From Xenopus tropicalis (Eukaryota; Chordata; Amphibia; Anura; Pipidae), in NCBI RefSeq assembly GCF_000004195.4, contig NC_030683.2, forward strand, positions 84,593,410 through 84,657,409: DNA of 64,000 nt, written 5' to 3'. The notes beneath the pieces were generated by a model. It did no database searches, was not told the origin of the DNA, and saw only the letters and a list, made by a program, of their open reading frames with translations. Position 1 is the first letter of the stretch; each line of letters opens with the position of its first letter. Below are positions 1-60,003 of the stretch, piece by piece. Both the position numbers and the translations under genes were made by a program.

Positions 1-27
1 TGCCCAAGCAGAACTCCCCAGATCTGC

Positions 28-981
28 TTAGGCTTTGTCGTTTCCCGGCCTCTTGGGACAAGTGCTACGAAAATGACCCCGATCCCCACAGTACAAACAC
101 AACCCGTTAGCCCGTCTACGAACTTTTTCCTCGGCAGATAAGCGGGTAGAACCCAGCTGCATGGGTTCCTCTGAGGGTCTAGAGGAAGTCTGCTCAGGTT
201 TGAATAAACACTCTGGAGGAGAGGTTTGTGGAGCCACTGCAGGAAGTCTCTCCTGGCGTCTCTCCCTATGCCTCCTATCAATCTGAATGGCAAGGTGCAT
301 CAGGGAGTCTAGGGAGGATGACGTGGGAAAGTTAACCAAGCTGTCTTTCACAGCGTCAGATAGCCCCACTCTAAATTGACTTCGTAAAGCAGTATCATTC
401 CACCCTGTTTCAACCGCCCAATGGCGGAATTCCGTACAATAATCCTCGACCCGTCGTTTACCTTGCCGGAGATTGTGAATAGCAGAATCAGCAGAGGCAG
501 AACGATCAGGATCATCATAGATTAGTGCCATAGCTTTAAAAAAGGAATCAAGGGATGTACGGGCTGGATCAGAGGGAAGTAAGGAAAATGCCCAGAGCTG
601 TGGATCCCCAGTCAGGAGGGTCATTACAAAATTGACTTTCAACCCCTCGGTAGGAAAGGAACGAGGGAGAAAGCTAAAATACAATTTACATGCTTCCTGG
701 AAAGCAAAAAATTTATGACGTTCCCCAGAAAATTTTTCAGGAAAAGGAACTTTAGGCTCCACTACATACGTTACCGGAGCAGCGTGAAGAGAACTGCCTC
801 CAGGAAGAGAAGCCGGAGTAGGAGCAGCAGGCTGTTGTTGGAGCGCATCCAACCTCACGGACAGTCTCTGGAGCCACTGAATAATCTGGTTTTGCTGAGC
901 TTCTTGTTCCCCAAGACGCTGGAGGAGACTCGCCCGGATATCCTCAGAGGAAAGTGGCGCCGCAGCCCCTTCAGCATCCAT
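28..981 (-). CDS. Gag polyprotein of a Ty3/gypsy (sushi-like) LTR retrotransposon
   Basis: An intact 317-residue ORF. Residues about 15-50 form a heptad-rich N-terminal helix. Residues about 75-240 match the retrotransposon capsid domain related to the domesticated PEG10/RTL genes, with signatures such as FSGER, YDDPDR, LRQGKR and TGWND. A basic RRHRER stretch follows at about 237. One CCHC zinc knuckle, CLYCGDRGHFRSTC, sits near the C-terminus (about residues 294-307); it is expected to bind RNA during particle assembly. The ATG lies 20 bases inside the 5' LTR boundary. A TAA stop closes the frame, but a slippery heptamer four codons upstream suggests gag-pol is made by -1 frameshifting, with pol beyond the left edge. 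The ORF has no internal stop, so the insertion looks fairly young. It lies antisense to dixdc1, in the intron upstream of the first visible exon. Sub-family placement is inference. Confidence 0.85.
   Translation of the reverse strand: MDAEGAAAPLSSEDIRASLLQRLGEQEAQQNQIIQWLQRLSVRLDALQQQPAAPTPASLPGGSSLHAAPVTYVVEPKVPFPEKFSGERHKFFAFQEACKLYFSFLPRSFPTEGLKVNFVMTLLTGDPQLWAFSLLPSDPARTSLDSFFKAMALIYDDPDRSASADSAIHNLRQGKRRVEDYCTEFRHWAVETGWNDTALRSQFRVGLSDAVKDSLVNFPTSSSLDSLMHLAIQIDRRHRERRQERLPAVAPQTSPPECLFKPEQTSSRPSEEPMQLGSTRLSAEEKVRRRANGLCLYCGDRGHFRSTCPKRPGNDKA
40..46 (-). promoter_or_regulatory. Putative -1 ribosomal frameshift heptamer GGGAAAC at the gag/pol junction
   Basis: On the - strand the heptamer is in the canonical register (G GGA AAC, with CCG ahead), four codons before the gag stop at 28-30. 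GGGAAAC is also the heptamer known at the PEG10 ORF1/ORF2 junction, and PEG10 derives from this type of element. After a -1 shift the frame stays open for all 13 codons left in the window. The stimulatory RNA structure and the protease/reverse transcriptase domains would lie left of position 1. Confidence 0.6.
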
Positions 982-1000
982 TTCTTCGGGCCCAACGTAA

Positions 1001-1673
1001 TGTCACGACTGGTATCCTAAAACTCAGAACAGGCTCTAAGGGTCCGGTCTCGGCTCACTCTTCCGCCTATAACCGCCGCCTTTCACGTCGGGAGGAGCCC
1101 TTCGCTACTCGGATGCCGCCAGGTCTTATTGTGAGAAACCCAAGGAGAGAGTTCTGAGAAAGCACAGGAACCAATCGTATGACAGGCAGATGGGAAACAC
1201 TAGAGTAGTCAGGACAGGCCGGGGTCAGCAACAGTCAGGCAGCGCAGCACAGAATCAGAATCCAGTAGAATAGTCAGGCAGGCAATGGTCGGTCCAGGCA
1301 GCAATACGGAAGGTCAAGAACAGGCAAAAAGGTCAATACAGGCAGCAAACGAGAGAAGTCAAATACAGGCAAGGTCAGGAACACAGGAGAACAGGAACAG
1401 GAATCGCACCCAGGAAATCAGCAAGGAAAACCTACGTTGGGCAACGAATAGAGCACAGTGAGCGCTTTAAATATTTGAATTTCGCGCCGAAATGACGTCA
1501 CGCGCGCGCCGGCGACAACGCAAGTGCGCATGCGCGCGCATCAAGAGCGCGCATGCGCATAAGGAACAGAGAGAGGCGCGCGCGCGCGCCTAGATGATGA
1601 CGGCGGGCGTCCCCGCACCGGAGGAGGCGGCGGGCGTCCCCGCCGCCCCGCTAGACCACCAGGTATCGTTACA
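1001..1673 (-). mobile_element. 5' LTR of the Ty3/gypsy element
   Basis: On the - strand the repeat begins TGTAACGATACC (from 1673) and ends GTCGTGACA (at 1001), giving TG...CA ends with a short imperfect inverted repeat. It directly precedes gag, and the 19 bases between LTR and ATG leave room for a primer-binding site (TTGGGCCCGAAG; the tRNA was not identified). It is GC- and CpG-rich, with alternating CG/GC tracts at about 1500-1600 and degenerate CAGGCA-type short repeats at about 1230-1380. The second LTR and the other target-site copy lie outside the window. Confidence 0.75.
1466..1500 (-). promoter_or_regulatory. LTR core promoter candidate: CRE plus TATA-like box
   Basis: A perfect cAMP-response-element palindrome TGACGTCA (1493-1500) lies about 20 bases upstream, in the - sense, of an AATATTTAAA TATA-like run (1466-1475). 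The order and spacing suit a Pol II promoter driving gag. Function is inferred from motifs only. Confidence 0.4.
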
Positions 1674-2352
1674 GTAAGGTACACAAATGGAAAATGTACC
1701 AAATCAAATATGGAAAGGTATAAGTGGGTGGATTCCTATGCAAGGCACCGTAAATGCTTTAATGAAGAAAAACTCATTTAGTATAGTTTGTGTTTTTGGG
1801 CCACTTGTGTTAATGTGAGGCAGCGTAGGGCAGTGTACTGTGTAACAATAAGATCTTTCCTGCATGGAATGCAGTTAGTTTGGGGCCTAAAGCAACTTTG
1901 TTACTGCGGAGACAGTCAGATCAGTATATATACTAATGTGCACTGTGAGGTACATACTGGCAGGCCATTTTTGCACCGAAGGATTTGTTTAAAATAGAAT
2001 AATATGCTTTGGCACTTATGCCAGTGAATAACAAGATTTTTTTTCTTTCAAACTGAATAAAAGACACTGCAGAGAAAGAATGGAGTTTCTATTAAAAAAA
2101 ATAATAAAAACACAAATTTGAATAATATAGCTAAGGGTCTAAGGCTAATCTAAGATTTGATATAATATTTATAATAATGTTATTCACCCATCTTACTAGG
2201 GTTATGGTCCTTTTGAGAAGCAAACAATCCACACCAATAAATCTGTATTAAAGGGCATATTTTGAATAATAAATCAAGTGACTGCTAGATTAGATGATTA
2301 GATGATTTAACTTAAACAATATTTATATTATTTACAATTATGGATAAATGCC
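1674..2352. other. dixdc1 upstream intron, no feature recognised
   Basis: AT-rich unique-looking sequence between the LTR and the first palindromic MITE. The short ORFs here (such as the one at 1788) have no recognisable motif. Confidence 0.5.
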
Positions 2353-2921
2353 TAGGGGCTGATTTACTAATCCACGAATCCGAATGGGAAAAATTCGGAT
2401 TGGAAAACGAACATTTTGCGACTTTTTCGTATTTTTTGCGATTTTTTCATCGCCGTTACTACTTTTTTGTAAATTGTCGCGACTTTTTCGTAACCATTAC
2501 TACTTGGGCGAATTGTTGTGACTTTTTCATGGCCGTTACGATTTGCTCGTATATTGTCGCGACTTTTTCATATTGAGCGCTCGTAAACGGCGGGCAAACC
2601 TTTCAGACTTTGCATGATTTTGGAAGCCTCCCATAGGACTCAATGGCACTCTGCAGCTCCAACCTGGCCCAAGGAAAGTCACAATACTGAAGCTGGAATG
2701 AATCCGAAACTTTCGTACTCGGCGCGACGGCTACGAAAAAGTCGCGACAATTCGCGCAAATCGTAATGGCTCCGAAAAAGTTGCGACAATTTACTAAAAA
2801 AGTCGTAACAGCTACAAAAAGTCGCGACAAGTTACGAAAAAATCGCAAAATACCGATCATTACGAAAAAAACACATTTGGACGCCTTCGGAGCGTTCGTG
2901 GATTAGTAAATGTGCCCCCTA
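2353..2921. mobile_element. Palindromic MITE family A, copy 1
   Basis: Long inverted repeat with TA at both outer edges. The left end GGGGCTGATTTACTAATCC mirrors the right end GGATTAGTAAATGTGCCCCC. The arms are full of GCGACTTTTTCG-type subrepeats and their complements. An internal segment (about 2620-2720) recurs in inverse orientation at about 24760-24850. The TA target site suggests a Tc1/mariner-type origin. The ORFs here are side effects of the AT/CG repeats. Confidence 0.7.
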
Positions 2922-4066
2922 GTCTACATTATTGTTACCAACAAACACAAAACATTGTGGTCTGGTTCCTGGGATGGGTTTGAAAAAAAACACACCTTGC
3001 TCATTGTTCAATGAGTGTTGAGTGAGTTTCTCGCATATACAGAAACGTGTTTTTTTGGGTCCTGTACCAAACATACTGCCCAAATGCTTTTCACAGGTAA
3101 TCCATTTGATATGGATAATTTGATGCTGGGTGTGATTGTAAGCTACCTGGAAAACTGGTTTTATAGTAAGCCTACATTACCCATAAGACATAGACAGATA
3201 TAAATACATAGAAATAATGTAAAACCAAGATGTTAATTTCTTACACTAAGCTTAGATGTGTTTTTGTTTTCTTACCTTACCTAAAGTAATTGTTAGGGGA
3301 TTTTTTGTTGGTTGTAGTTTGTCTTAATCTGCTGCTTCATAGGCAAATAGGGCATAGTTATTAGCCTGTGTGTGACAGTTGCAACTAGCAATCCCTTCGA
3401 TAGGTTAGTTGTAGAGCAGGGGGCTGGAAAGGTTAGCGAAAGTCCTGACAGCTGGTTTGATTCCAGCACTAATAATGCACGCCAATAAAAATTTTGCTTG
3501 ATGCCAATGTTATTAATAGGGAGGAAAGAAGATAAATATATAGGAAGGCAGGTATTCTTTTCCAGAAAAATTGGCAACTGTAGTCCTTACACATTTGTTT
3601 GTATCTGTGTTTGCCCTGTGGTGATACAGCTACTACGTGCATGTTGCAGGGCTGCACTGATTGTATGGAATTTAAATTGCTATTAGGGCAGCATTTCTAG
3701 ATAAAAGGCACTATGTTTGCCCAGGTGCAGTAACCCATAACAGCCAACAAGATGTTTGCTTTCAAATAGGTGACCAGGAAATGCTACCTTATGATTAGTT
3801 GCTATAGGTCATAGGAATTGTAGCAAACTTTGCAACTTTTTAGGGGCTGATTATAAAAGTGTGTTCCTTGACTAAAATATAATCTAATCAAAAGGCCAAA
3901 TGGGTTCAGAATCACCACAGCTACTGAGCATGTAACTGATATCTTATTGTGCAGCTAAATATGCGATGTCCTTCAGTGGTAAAGGTAGAAGAAAACCAAC
4001 TACTTGGTGTGCTTTAAAAAGTTTTTCCAGTAGCCATGCACAGTAAATTGTAACTATTCTTTACAG
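2922..4066. other. dixdc1 intron, weak repeat remnants only
   Basis: Mostly unique AT-rich sequence. 3700-3850 (with GTAACCCATA and GTTGCTATAGG) looks like a diverged copy of a repeat also seen at about 11240-11420. No gene is supported. Confidence 0.4.
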
Positions 4067-53224
<49,158 letters not shown>

Positions 53225-54903
53225 CATTGATCATTTGGGAGTAGAATGAGCAACTCCATGATACGGGTCTGGATAATTTATCATGCTGCCAAATGTGGAT
53301 TCTGCAGGCACCAAAAACAATGAACTAAGCTGATACACAGTTCCTGCTGAAGGGAACAAGATCCTAACTAGTTGCTGTCGATGCTTTTATTGCATCAAAC
53401 TGGACAACGGACGTTTGGGATAGCTGAACTGACATTATTTCATAAGATTTATGTGGTCCATGCCTTGTGGATACCAGCAGCCTTATAATGTATGAATTTG
53501 TGATGGAGAGTATTCAGTATTTTTATAAAGGATACAGTGCGGTAAATTTAGTCTTGCAGCTACAGCAGGACAATATGTAATTGGCCCCTTCAGGTTACAC
53601 AATTCATAGACAGGTTTGATATAATTGTGCTTTAATAACAGCATGCTAGTTGCCATCTAAAGAAGCAGACTGCATTCTAAATCTGCATTCTGAATCTACA
53701 GCATAGGCAACTCAGATGCCCAGAACATTACTGCTGTAGAATTAAATCTATGGTAAAATGGTTAAACCTGTGCCCCTACATCTCACAGAATATGATGTTG
53801 TGGAGTGTTGGGGGTATAGTTTAATTTTAACCATATACATATTGGAGGTCACAGATATAAAAAAAATAATATGATTAATTTAGGCATTTTGTATTTACAG
53901 CCAACCACAGCCCATATTGATGTATTGGAAATGCTATGGTCAAAGGCAGACCTCTACTTAGAAAAGGGCTCTGTGATCCATATACTCACATAGCATTTTT
54001 AATTACAACTGAAAAAGAAGGCTAATAATCTTACAAAATTTAACAAAATAAATTCATTTATAACATAATAAAAGTTACCTCAAAAGCAATTGAGTTCCAA
54101 AGAGTTTAACTGCTAGTAAACTGATTAAGCCTATACTTTAAAGTCAAAGGAATATAAAACAAATTGTCCATAATTGCTGGATTACGCTGTGCAAACTTCA
54201 GCAGTATTTCTCATGTCTTACGCCCCCCCTAGTGATAAGATTTGCTACGAGTATGAATACAATGATGAATTACTTTGCACTGCACCACTGCTAGGAACTA
54301 GTATTAAGTGAATGGTTCCCTATGGGGCGCTATTCCCCTTACACACCAGCACTTGTGCCTATCTGATGGTTAATAAGCCCTAATTTTCAGCTCCATTGTA
54401 TTCTGTTTCTACAACTTCCCTTTCATATTATATAGATGCAGTTTCAGTTGATACAGATTCTTCAAGTTCAGGAAGATCTGGATTCATCTGCAACCAAACC
54501 CTGATTTTATTGTAATTACATTTGTTGGACTCCAGAGCTGTAAGGTCTTGATAATAAGTTATGTGGCTCAATATTAAATATGCAGTTAATACTACATATT
54601 GCCGTTGGCACAATTCTAACTCTGTAGATTCTGGGGCTTCTAAATTTCTGTCTTTTTGAATATTGGCTGCAGTAACCTAAACGCTGTTAACTGAAATCTC
54701 TTAGTCCTTTCCTTCTGCTTTTATGCAAACTACCTCTCTTATCTGCTGCTTATGCACCATAAAAACATTTGCCCAAATCCTCACTTCACTCCTACATTAC
54801 TCATCAGTGCTCCAGCCCACAATCAGCAGCTCGTTGTTATCCCTCCTTATCATAACTAACGTAACCTTCTTTTGAACTGAACGCTTACTTTTGTTTTCCA
54901 TAA

Positions 54904-55112
54904 GTTCTCTGGCACACGCGGGCGACTAATCTCCCCGAAATGCCAAAATGTAAATCGCAGGTGGGATGGCATACGCGGCGGAAGTTGCCTTTAGAGGGAA
55001 TCCCACCGGCATTTACATTTTCGCCGATGGGATGGCATTTCAGGGAGATTATTTGCCCGCGAACAGGGAGATTTGTCACGGGCAACTAATCTCCACGTGT
55101 GCCAGAGCCCTA
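54904..55112. mobile_element. MITE family C (CTCTGGCACACG), copy 1
   Basis: TTCTCTGGCACACGCGGGCG at the left pairs with CACGTGTGCCAGAGCCCT at the right. Internal GGCGACTAATCTCCC and GGGAGATT repeats are in both orientations. It directly abuts the next MITE. Confidence 0.75.
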
Positions 55113-55406
55113 AGGTGACCATACATTGGTTGTAGGAAAGATTGTTCGTCTACTCTACTAACATTAAGAGCTGAATCATCAGATATGCAGGTAAAAACAA
55201 AGGAATTCTTTATTCCTATCTCACGATTCAGCATTAAAGTTATGATGTTTGTACACCTTCAAAGGCGCCCGATCAAAATTTTCAGTCCTGCCTGATCGAC
55301 GAGATGACTGATATCAAAGGCTTTTACTTATATCAGTTACCTTATCTTCCACCATACACACACTAATTATCATATAAATAATATCGATGGATGTATGGCC
55401 ACCTTT
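55112..55406. mobile_element. Palindromic MITE family B, copy 3
   Basis: AAGGTGACCATACATTGG at the left, GTATGGCCACCTT at the right, with the family-B interior (GATTCAGC, CGCCCGATCAAAATTTTCAG). Confidence 0.7.
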
Positions 55407-55879
55407 ACAGAGGCTCCATGGAACACTGACATTGCTTCTTTTAATGACCCCTGCAGTCACATTCCATAACATTCTCGGATTTTTACAAAAAGAGCTTACT
55501 GTATATTCATTCCCAAACCATGCGCTGACAACACAAAAAGCCTTGCATGTGTAAACATTATCATATCATCAATATATCATGTAAGGCTCATTGAGCCTTA
55601 TTTAAAGCAATTTAAATTTCTTTAAAGGGTTTATTATTATGGGCTAAAGTGTTAGTTTGCCTTAACCTTGAATATATATATTTATTCTTAGTTTAGTTTT
55701 AGAGATGAGACAGCAGGAAAAAATCTGCAATATTCCACTGAAAATTATGAGATGGTACTTTATTTTCACATTATCTCTAGTAGAAACTTTTCTTCTATGC
55801 CTTTTAGAATGAAAATGGCAATTTAAAATAAAACTATAAAGGTACAAATAAGCTCTTGTTAAAATGTATACTTTACATA

Positions 55880-56111
55880 GTCTAATGCTAAGGACACACG
55901 TGGCAAATCCTCTGCTGTGAGAGAAAGTCCAGTGCCTCTTCCACCTGCATTTCACTATACTTGCATCTACCTGTCGCTGCCCACTTTTTGCGCAGTGCGG
56001 CTTTTGAACCAAAAATGCTTGTGTGTATTTTGTGGGTCAAAATATTGCCCATGTGTGCAGTGACAGATGGAGACAGGTGGGCGGAGGATCTGCCACATGT
56101 TCCTTTAGCAT
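55880..56111. mobile_element. MITE with CTAAGGACACACGTGGCA termini
   Basis: GCTAAGGACACACGTGGCA / TGCCACATGTTCCTTTAGC, with internal CCTGTC and ACAGGTGG partners. About 230 bp; no coding capacity. Confidence 0.65.
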
Positions 56112-56568
56112 GAACGGTTTATCATGTTTATATGTGTACTCACATTCAGGTATGCTTTTCCCTGTTTCTCTGCATTCTGATGTTAGCCTCATAGCTTCAC
56201 AAATGTCAGCACTTTTCAGTAAAATGTTTCACTCCTAATTGTGCCCAAAGTCACTAAGAATGCACACTGTGTTTTATAGGAATAAACACCCAGAGTAGTA
56301 TATTGGTGCATTCCATTAGGAAATGTTTTTCAAAAATCTGCTATTTATAAGTTATGAAGAGATCCTTTATGGTAATCAGTCCTAAAACTGCTGTTCCACA
56401 AAACGGGTTACTGTAGTTTTCTATAGCTGACAAACTCTTTCAAACAATAGAATGTGCTCCTAGCTGAATTGTTATCAGATCCATAAATTCATGGATAGTG
56501 CTTTATGTTCACTTTGAAACTGATGCCATTTAACTGCCTTGTGTTCTTGTACCTCATAGAAAAACACA

Positions 56569-56827
56569 TTAAGGGCTCTGGCACACGGGGAGATTAGTCG
56601 CCCGCAACAAATCTCCCATGTCGCGGGCGACTAATCTAACCGAAATGCCATCCCACCAGTGAGAATGTAAATCACCGGTGGAATGGCATACGCGGCACCG
56701 ATTGAGGCAAGTTCGTCGATTTTGGCAAGTTGCCGGCGCCCCGTATGTCATATAGGGGAGATTAGTCGCCCGCGACAAGGGAGATTTGTTGCAGGCGTAT
56801 AATCTCCCTGTGTGCCACAGCCCTTAA
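56569..56827. mobile_element. MITE family C, copy 2, TTAA-flanked
   Basis: TTAA at 56569-56572 and 56824-56827. GGGCTCTGGCACACGGGGAG pairs with CTCCCTGTGTGCCACAGCCC. The TTAA target suggests a piggyBac or Kolobok/T2-type origin. Confidence 0.8.
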
Positions 56828-57592
56828 ACATTGTTATCAGATATGGCTATACAGCTGGAGGCTTGTAGGTTAGGTGTAGCCTTCCAAGTAACTATAATCC
56901 CAATAAAACGTCTTTATATGGCATCTGAGCAATGAATATGTTATATATGGGATCACTGGTCCACTGCATGGAAAAAGTTGGACAGTGCTCTTTAAAATGA
57001 TTACAAATAGAAGGGGATCAAGCATTGTGTTATATGGAGATTTTATACATAAAATTTGTCTGCACTTCTGAAATGTGTCTGTCTGTCAAAGGTGTATAAT
57101 ATAGCAAGGACAAACAAACACTGGGTAAAAAATCCACACCTTATTCTGTACGTAAGTTGTATACACAATTACAGTTCATTGTATGAATGCTTCTTTTTTG
57201 CAATGATTTGTATACCTCTGGCTGGAAACAGAATCATTTTTTATTTTTTGTGACGTGTCCTATTTGTACAACAATGTAATTATTTAAACAGACTCTTGTT
57301 TTTTTTTAGATTTGTGCCTATTTTTACACTGGTACACATATTTCTATTGTCGGATTCATCTCACATGAAAATATCAGAATATTGTTTTGGTGGTTCCTAT
57401 GCTATGCGTAAACAAGGCTTCAAGTTCGTATTGAAAAAAGTTTGTTTATTTTAGTATTTAAAAAAAATTGGTTCTAATCTAACAATTGTACATACAGAAT
57501 ATATGTTTTGTGGCCTATCCTGTGTACATAAACAGTGATGCACATGTTACCAGCCTTGTGTTGCCTGATTTGTCGTCTGTTAAAGCCAAAAT

Positions 57593-57598
57593 AATAAA
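57593..57598 (+). terminator. dixdc1: Candidate dixdc1 polyadenylation signal
   Basis: AATAAA within CCAAAATAATAAAAGTATAG. It is the last signal before the repeat and L1 block; the choice among signals is inference. Confidence 0.4.
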
Positions 57599-57635
57599 AG
57601 TATAGTTATATTATATTTGCTAGCAGATATCTTTG

Positions 57636-57865
57636 ATGGAGGGCGAATCCCAAATCTTTTCGAAAGGATTCGCCCGAATCCCTAACCGAATTGGGACCCT
57701 AATTAGCATATGCTAAATTCCTTAAACACGTGACCTAAAGTCATGTGATTTTAAGACTTCAGATTTGGCTTGGCCAGGTACTTGGACTGGAGTGAATCCA
57801 AATCCTGCCACAAAAATTCAACAAAACCTAAACCGAATCAGGGATTTGGTGCATTCCTAATTTTT
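57636..57865. mobile_element. Dispersed frog repeat (GAATCCCAAATC / GGGATTTGGTGCATTCC)
   Basis: GGGCGAATCCCAAATC at the left and ACCGAATCAGGGATTTGGTG at the right are imperfect inverse partners. The interior AATTAGCATATGCTAAATTC is a palindrome. Confidence 0.55.
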
Positions 57866-57994
57866 GCCAAAAATCCACAAATAGACTTCCTGTATGGCGT
57901 CTGAGGGAGAAGACACACTGTGAAGCAGCTCCGTGCGCACCCCCTAAGCAACCAACTTCTCAGAGTTACAGACCCCCTCCAATTTGTTCCAAGC

Positions 57995-59205
57995 ATGGCG
58001 GGCAACTCACCGCGACAAAAGAAGAAGCCAAAACCCTCCACAACGCCGAATCCTGAAAGGGAGAACTCGGCACAAGACGCGCGCCTGCAATCCAACATGG
58101 CTGACGAGACTTCTCTAAAACGCGCACTAGTACAAGAAAGCTTCCCAGATTTAAAGATACAAAGCGTCAACTACAAATAAATGGCTCTAGAGGTAGCGAA
58201 TTTAATTAACCCCACTATTGAAAAATCTATTGTACTGGCTGTCAAACACCTACAACTAGAGATAAATAAAGTAGTACAACAACTTACCTCACATAATGCT
58301 ACACTTTCAGAAATGGAAGTAAGGATTTCTTCTCTGGAAGATAATGCTTCCTCAGCTAAATCAAAAATACACATTTTGGAAAAGAAAATTGCATACTTAG
58401 AGAACAAAACTGAAGAAGGAATAATTTGCGTTTTGTAGGCATACCGGAGCATTAAAAACAGGATTCTTTCATTAAATTAATATCACAATGTCTCCCTAAA
58501 GCTCTTGGGCTGCAAAATGATATTACATTCCTAAAAATAGAAAGAGCTCATAGAGTGGGGCCACTGAAGGATTTACCACACCAGAAACCGAGAACAGTCC
58601 TGGTAAAATTTCTGGACTATTCTGATAAATTCCTGATTCTTCAGACATACAAAAAAAACAGAAACCTCTTCTTAGAAAAACACAAAATTTTATTGTTCCA
58701 AGATTTCTCTATTGATTTATCAAAAAAGAGGCAAAATTTTTCAAATGTCTGTCAAATGCTTTTTCACCATGAGGTAAAGTTTGCATTGCTATATCCTGCT
58801 ATTTTAAAAATCTTTCTGTCTCCTGGAGTGCATTCATTTGAGGACCCTAAAGAAGCTGGGAGATTTGTAAATGATTTAATCTCACATTTGGGAAAATCTA
58901 CATCTCATGTGACAAAATCTCTTTCTAACTCAAAGGGGAAGTTACTGCTGAATGTAAGGAGAGTTCGAGAGTTCATACTTCCCACATTTCCAGAAAAGTC
59001 AGTCCGTTTATTAAAAGGGACCGGAAAAATTACAACTTTAAATCCAGGTCCAGATCTCCTATTGACAAAATTATTTCCACACCTGAACAGTGACCTAAAG
59101 TGTGCTTTGTTTGGAAACTTCTTTCATTTTACCTACTTTGTATGTATTACATGGGTCTACTTGTATATGCCTGAGAGGGGTATGGAGCAATGTTACACAG
59201 GTTAG
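57995..59205 (+). pseudogene. L1 ORF1 protein relic
   Basis: The ORF1 protein is the RNA-binding chaperone of L1. The likely start is MAGNSPRQKKKPKPS (57995; an earlier in-frame ATG at 57920 has no family-like sequence). A TAA at 58178 breaks the frame. A coiled coil follows (LEINKVVQQLTSHNATLSEM, VRISSLEDNASSAKSKIHIL). There is a frameshift near 58420 before the RNA-recognition domain (RFVGIPE, FLKIERAHRVG, RTVLVKFLDYSDK) and a stop after PEH. The C-terminal domain continues to KEAGRFVNDL and beyond. At least three lesions. Confidence 0.75.
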
Positions 59206-59455
59206 ATTATTTATTAAGAGTTTATTAGGCTTCTAATCCACTTAAGGAAAAAAACGAAGTTTTGTGATTGAATTAACTTACTTAAATTGTTTTATAACAA
59301 AGTTTTATTATTATATATCTTTCCTAATATTGTTATATATTTTATTTGCCTTTTCAGATTATTTTATCACCATTTTATGGTTATTACTTATAACTATCTA
59401 TATAAGGCTAGTCTAATGTTGGTGTCTCATGTTATATACACTGCATTCTTTACTT

Positions 59456-60003
59456 ATGGATAACATCAAAATGATCTCATGGAACGTTAATGGCATCAGT
59501 TCACCGATAAAACGTAAAAGAATTTTGCTAGAACTAAAAAAACGCATCTAAATGATGATGAAAACCAGAAACTATGTTCTTCTTGGGTTTCTGAAAATAT
59601 ATATTCCCCTGCAATAAACAAAAAAGGAGGAGTTTCAATCTTATTTAACAGAAAGTTAAATTTCCAACTAATAAATACATCCAAAGACAACTCGGGTAGG
59701 TTTATTCATGCAGAAATTTTTCTTCAAAACCAGTCATGGAATATCTGCTCAGTTTATGCCCCAAACAATAATAAACGGGAATTCTATCAGGATAAAATTC
59801 ACAGAATTAATTCTCTGAGTTCTTTTAATGTGATAGTGGGAGGTGATTTTAATGAATCACATTTATGGTCTTTGGATAAATGTGGCATATCCACAAATCC
59901 TTCTCACAATAAATCAAAACTATTCTCAGACCTACTAGATCATACAAACTTGAGGGATGTCTGGAAAATTTTGAATCCTAGTAAAGAATTCACCTTTTAC
60001 TCT
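59456..60003 (+). pseudogene. L1 ORF2 relic, endonuclease domain
   Basis: Starts MDNIKMISWNVNGISSPIKR, the conserved first strand of the APE-type endonuclease, then hits a stop. The segment normally holding the catalytic QE(T/S) motif is deleted (KKRI jumps to SSWVSENIYS). VYAPNNNK and VGGDFNE motifs remain. The domain ends at FTFYSH, where the second LINE begins, so the SDH-containing end is missing. Confidence 0.75.

Larger units (their letters stand above)
53225..57610 (+). other. dixdc1: Probable dixdc1 3' UTR and downstream region
   Basis: No further coding exon. Candidate AATAAA signals occur at 54047, 55827 and 57593. The stretch 57300-57610 is repeat-free and ends with the last of these, just before repeats resume, so I favour a long 3' UTR. 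The UTR would then contain MITEs at 54904-55406, 55880-56111 and 56569-56827. Confidence 0.5.

Noticed and set aside
715..1157. Forward-strand Arg-rich ORFs near the LTR
   Set aside because: Antisense shadows of gag and CpG-rich LTR sequence.
2340..2860. ORFs with repeating NCRDFFVAV-like peptides
   Set aside because: Translations of GCGACTTTTTCG subrepeats in a palindromic MITE.
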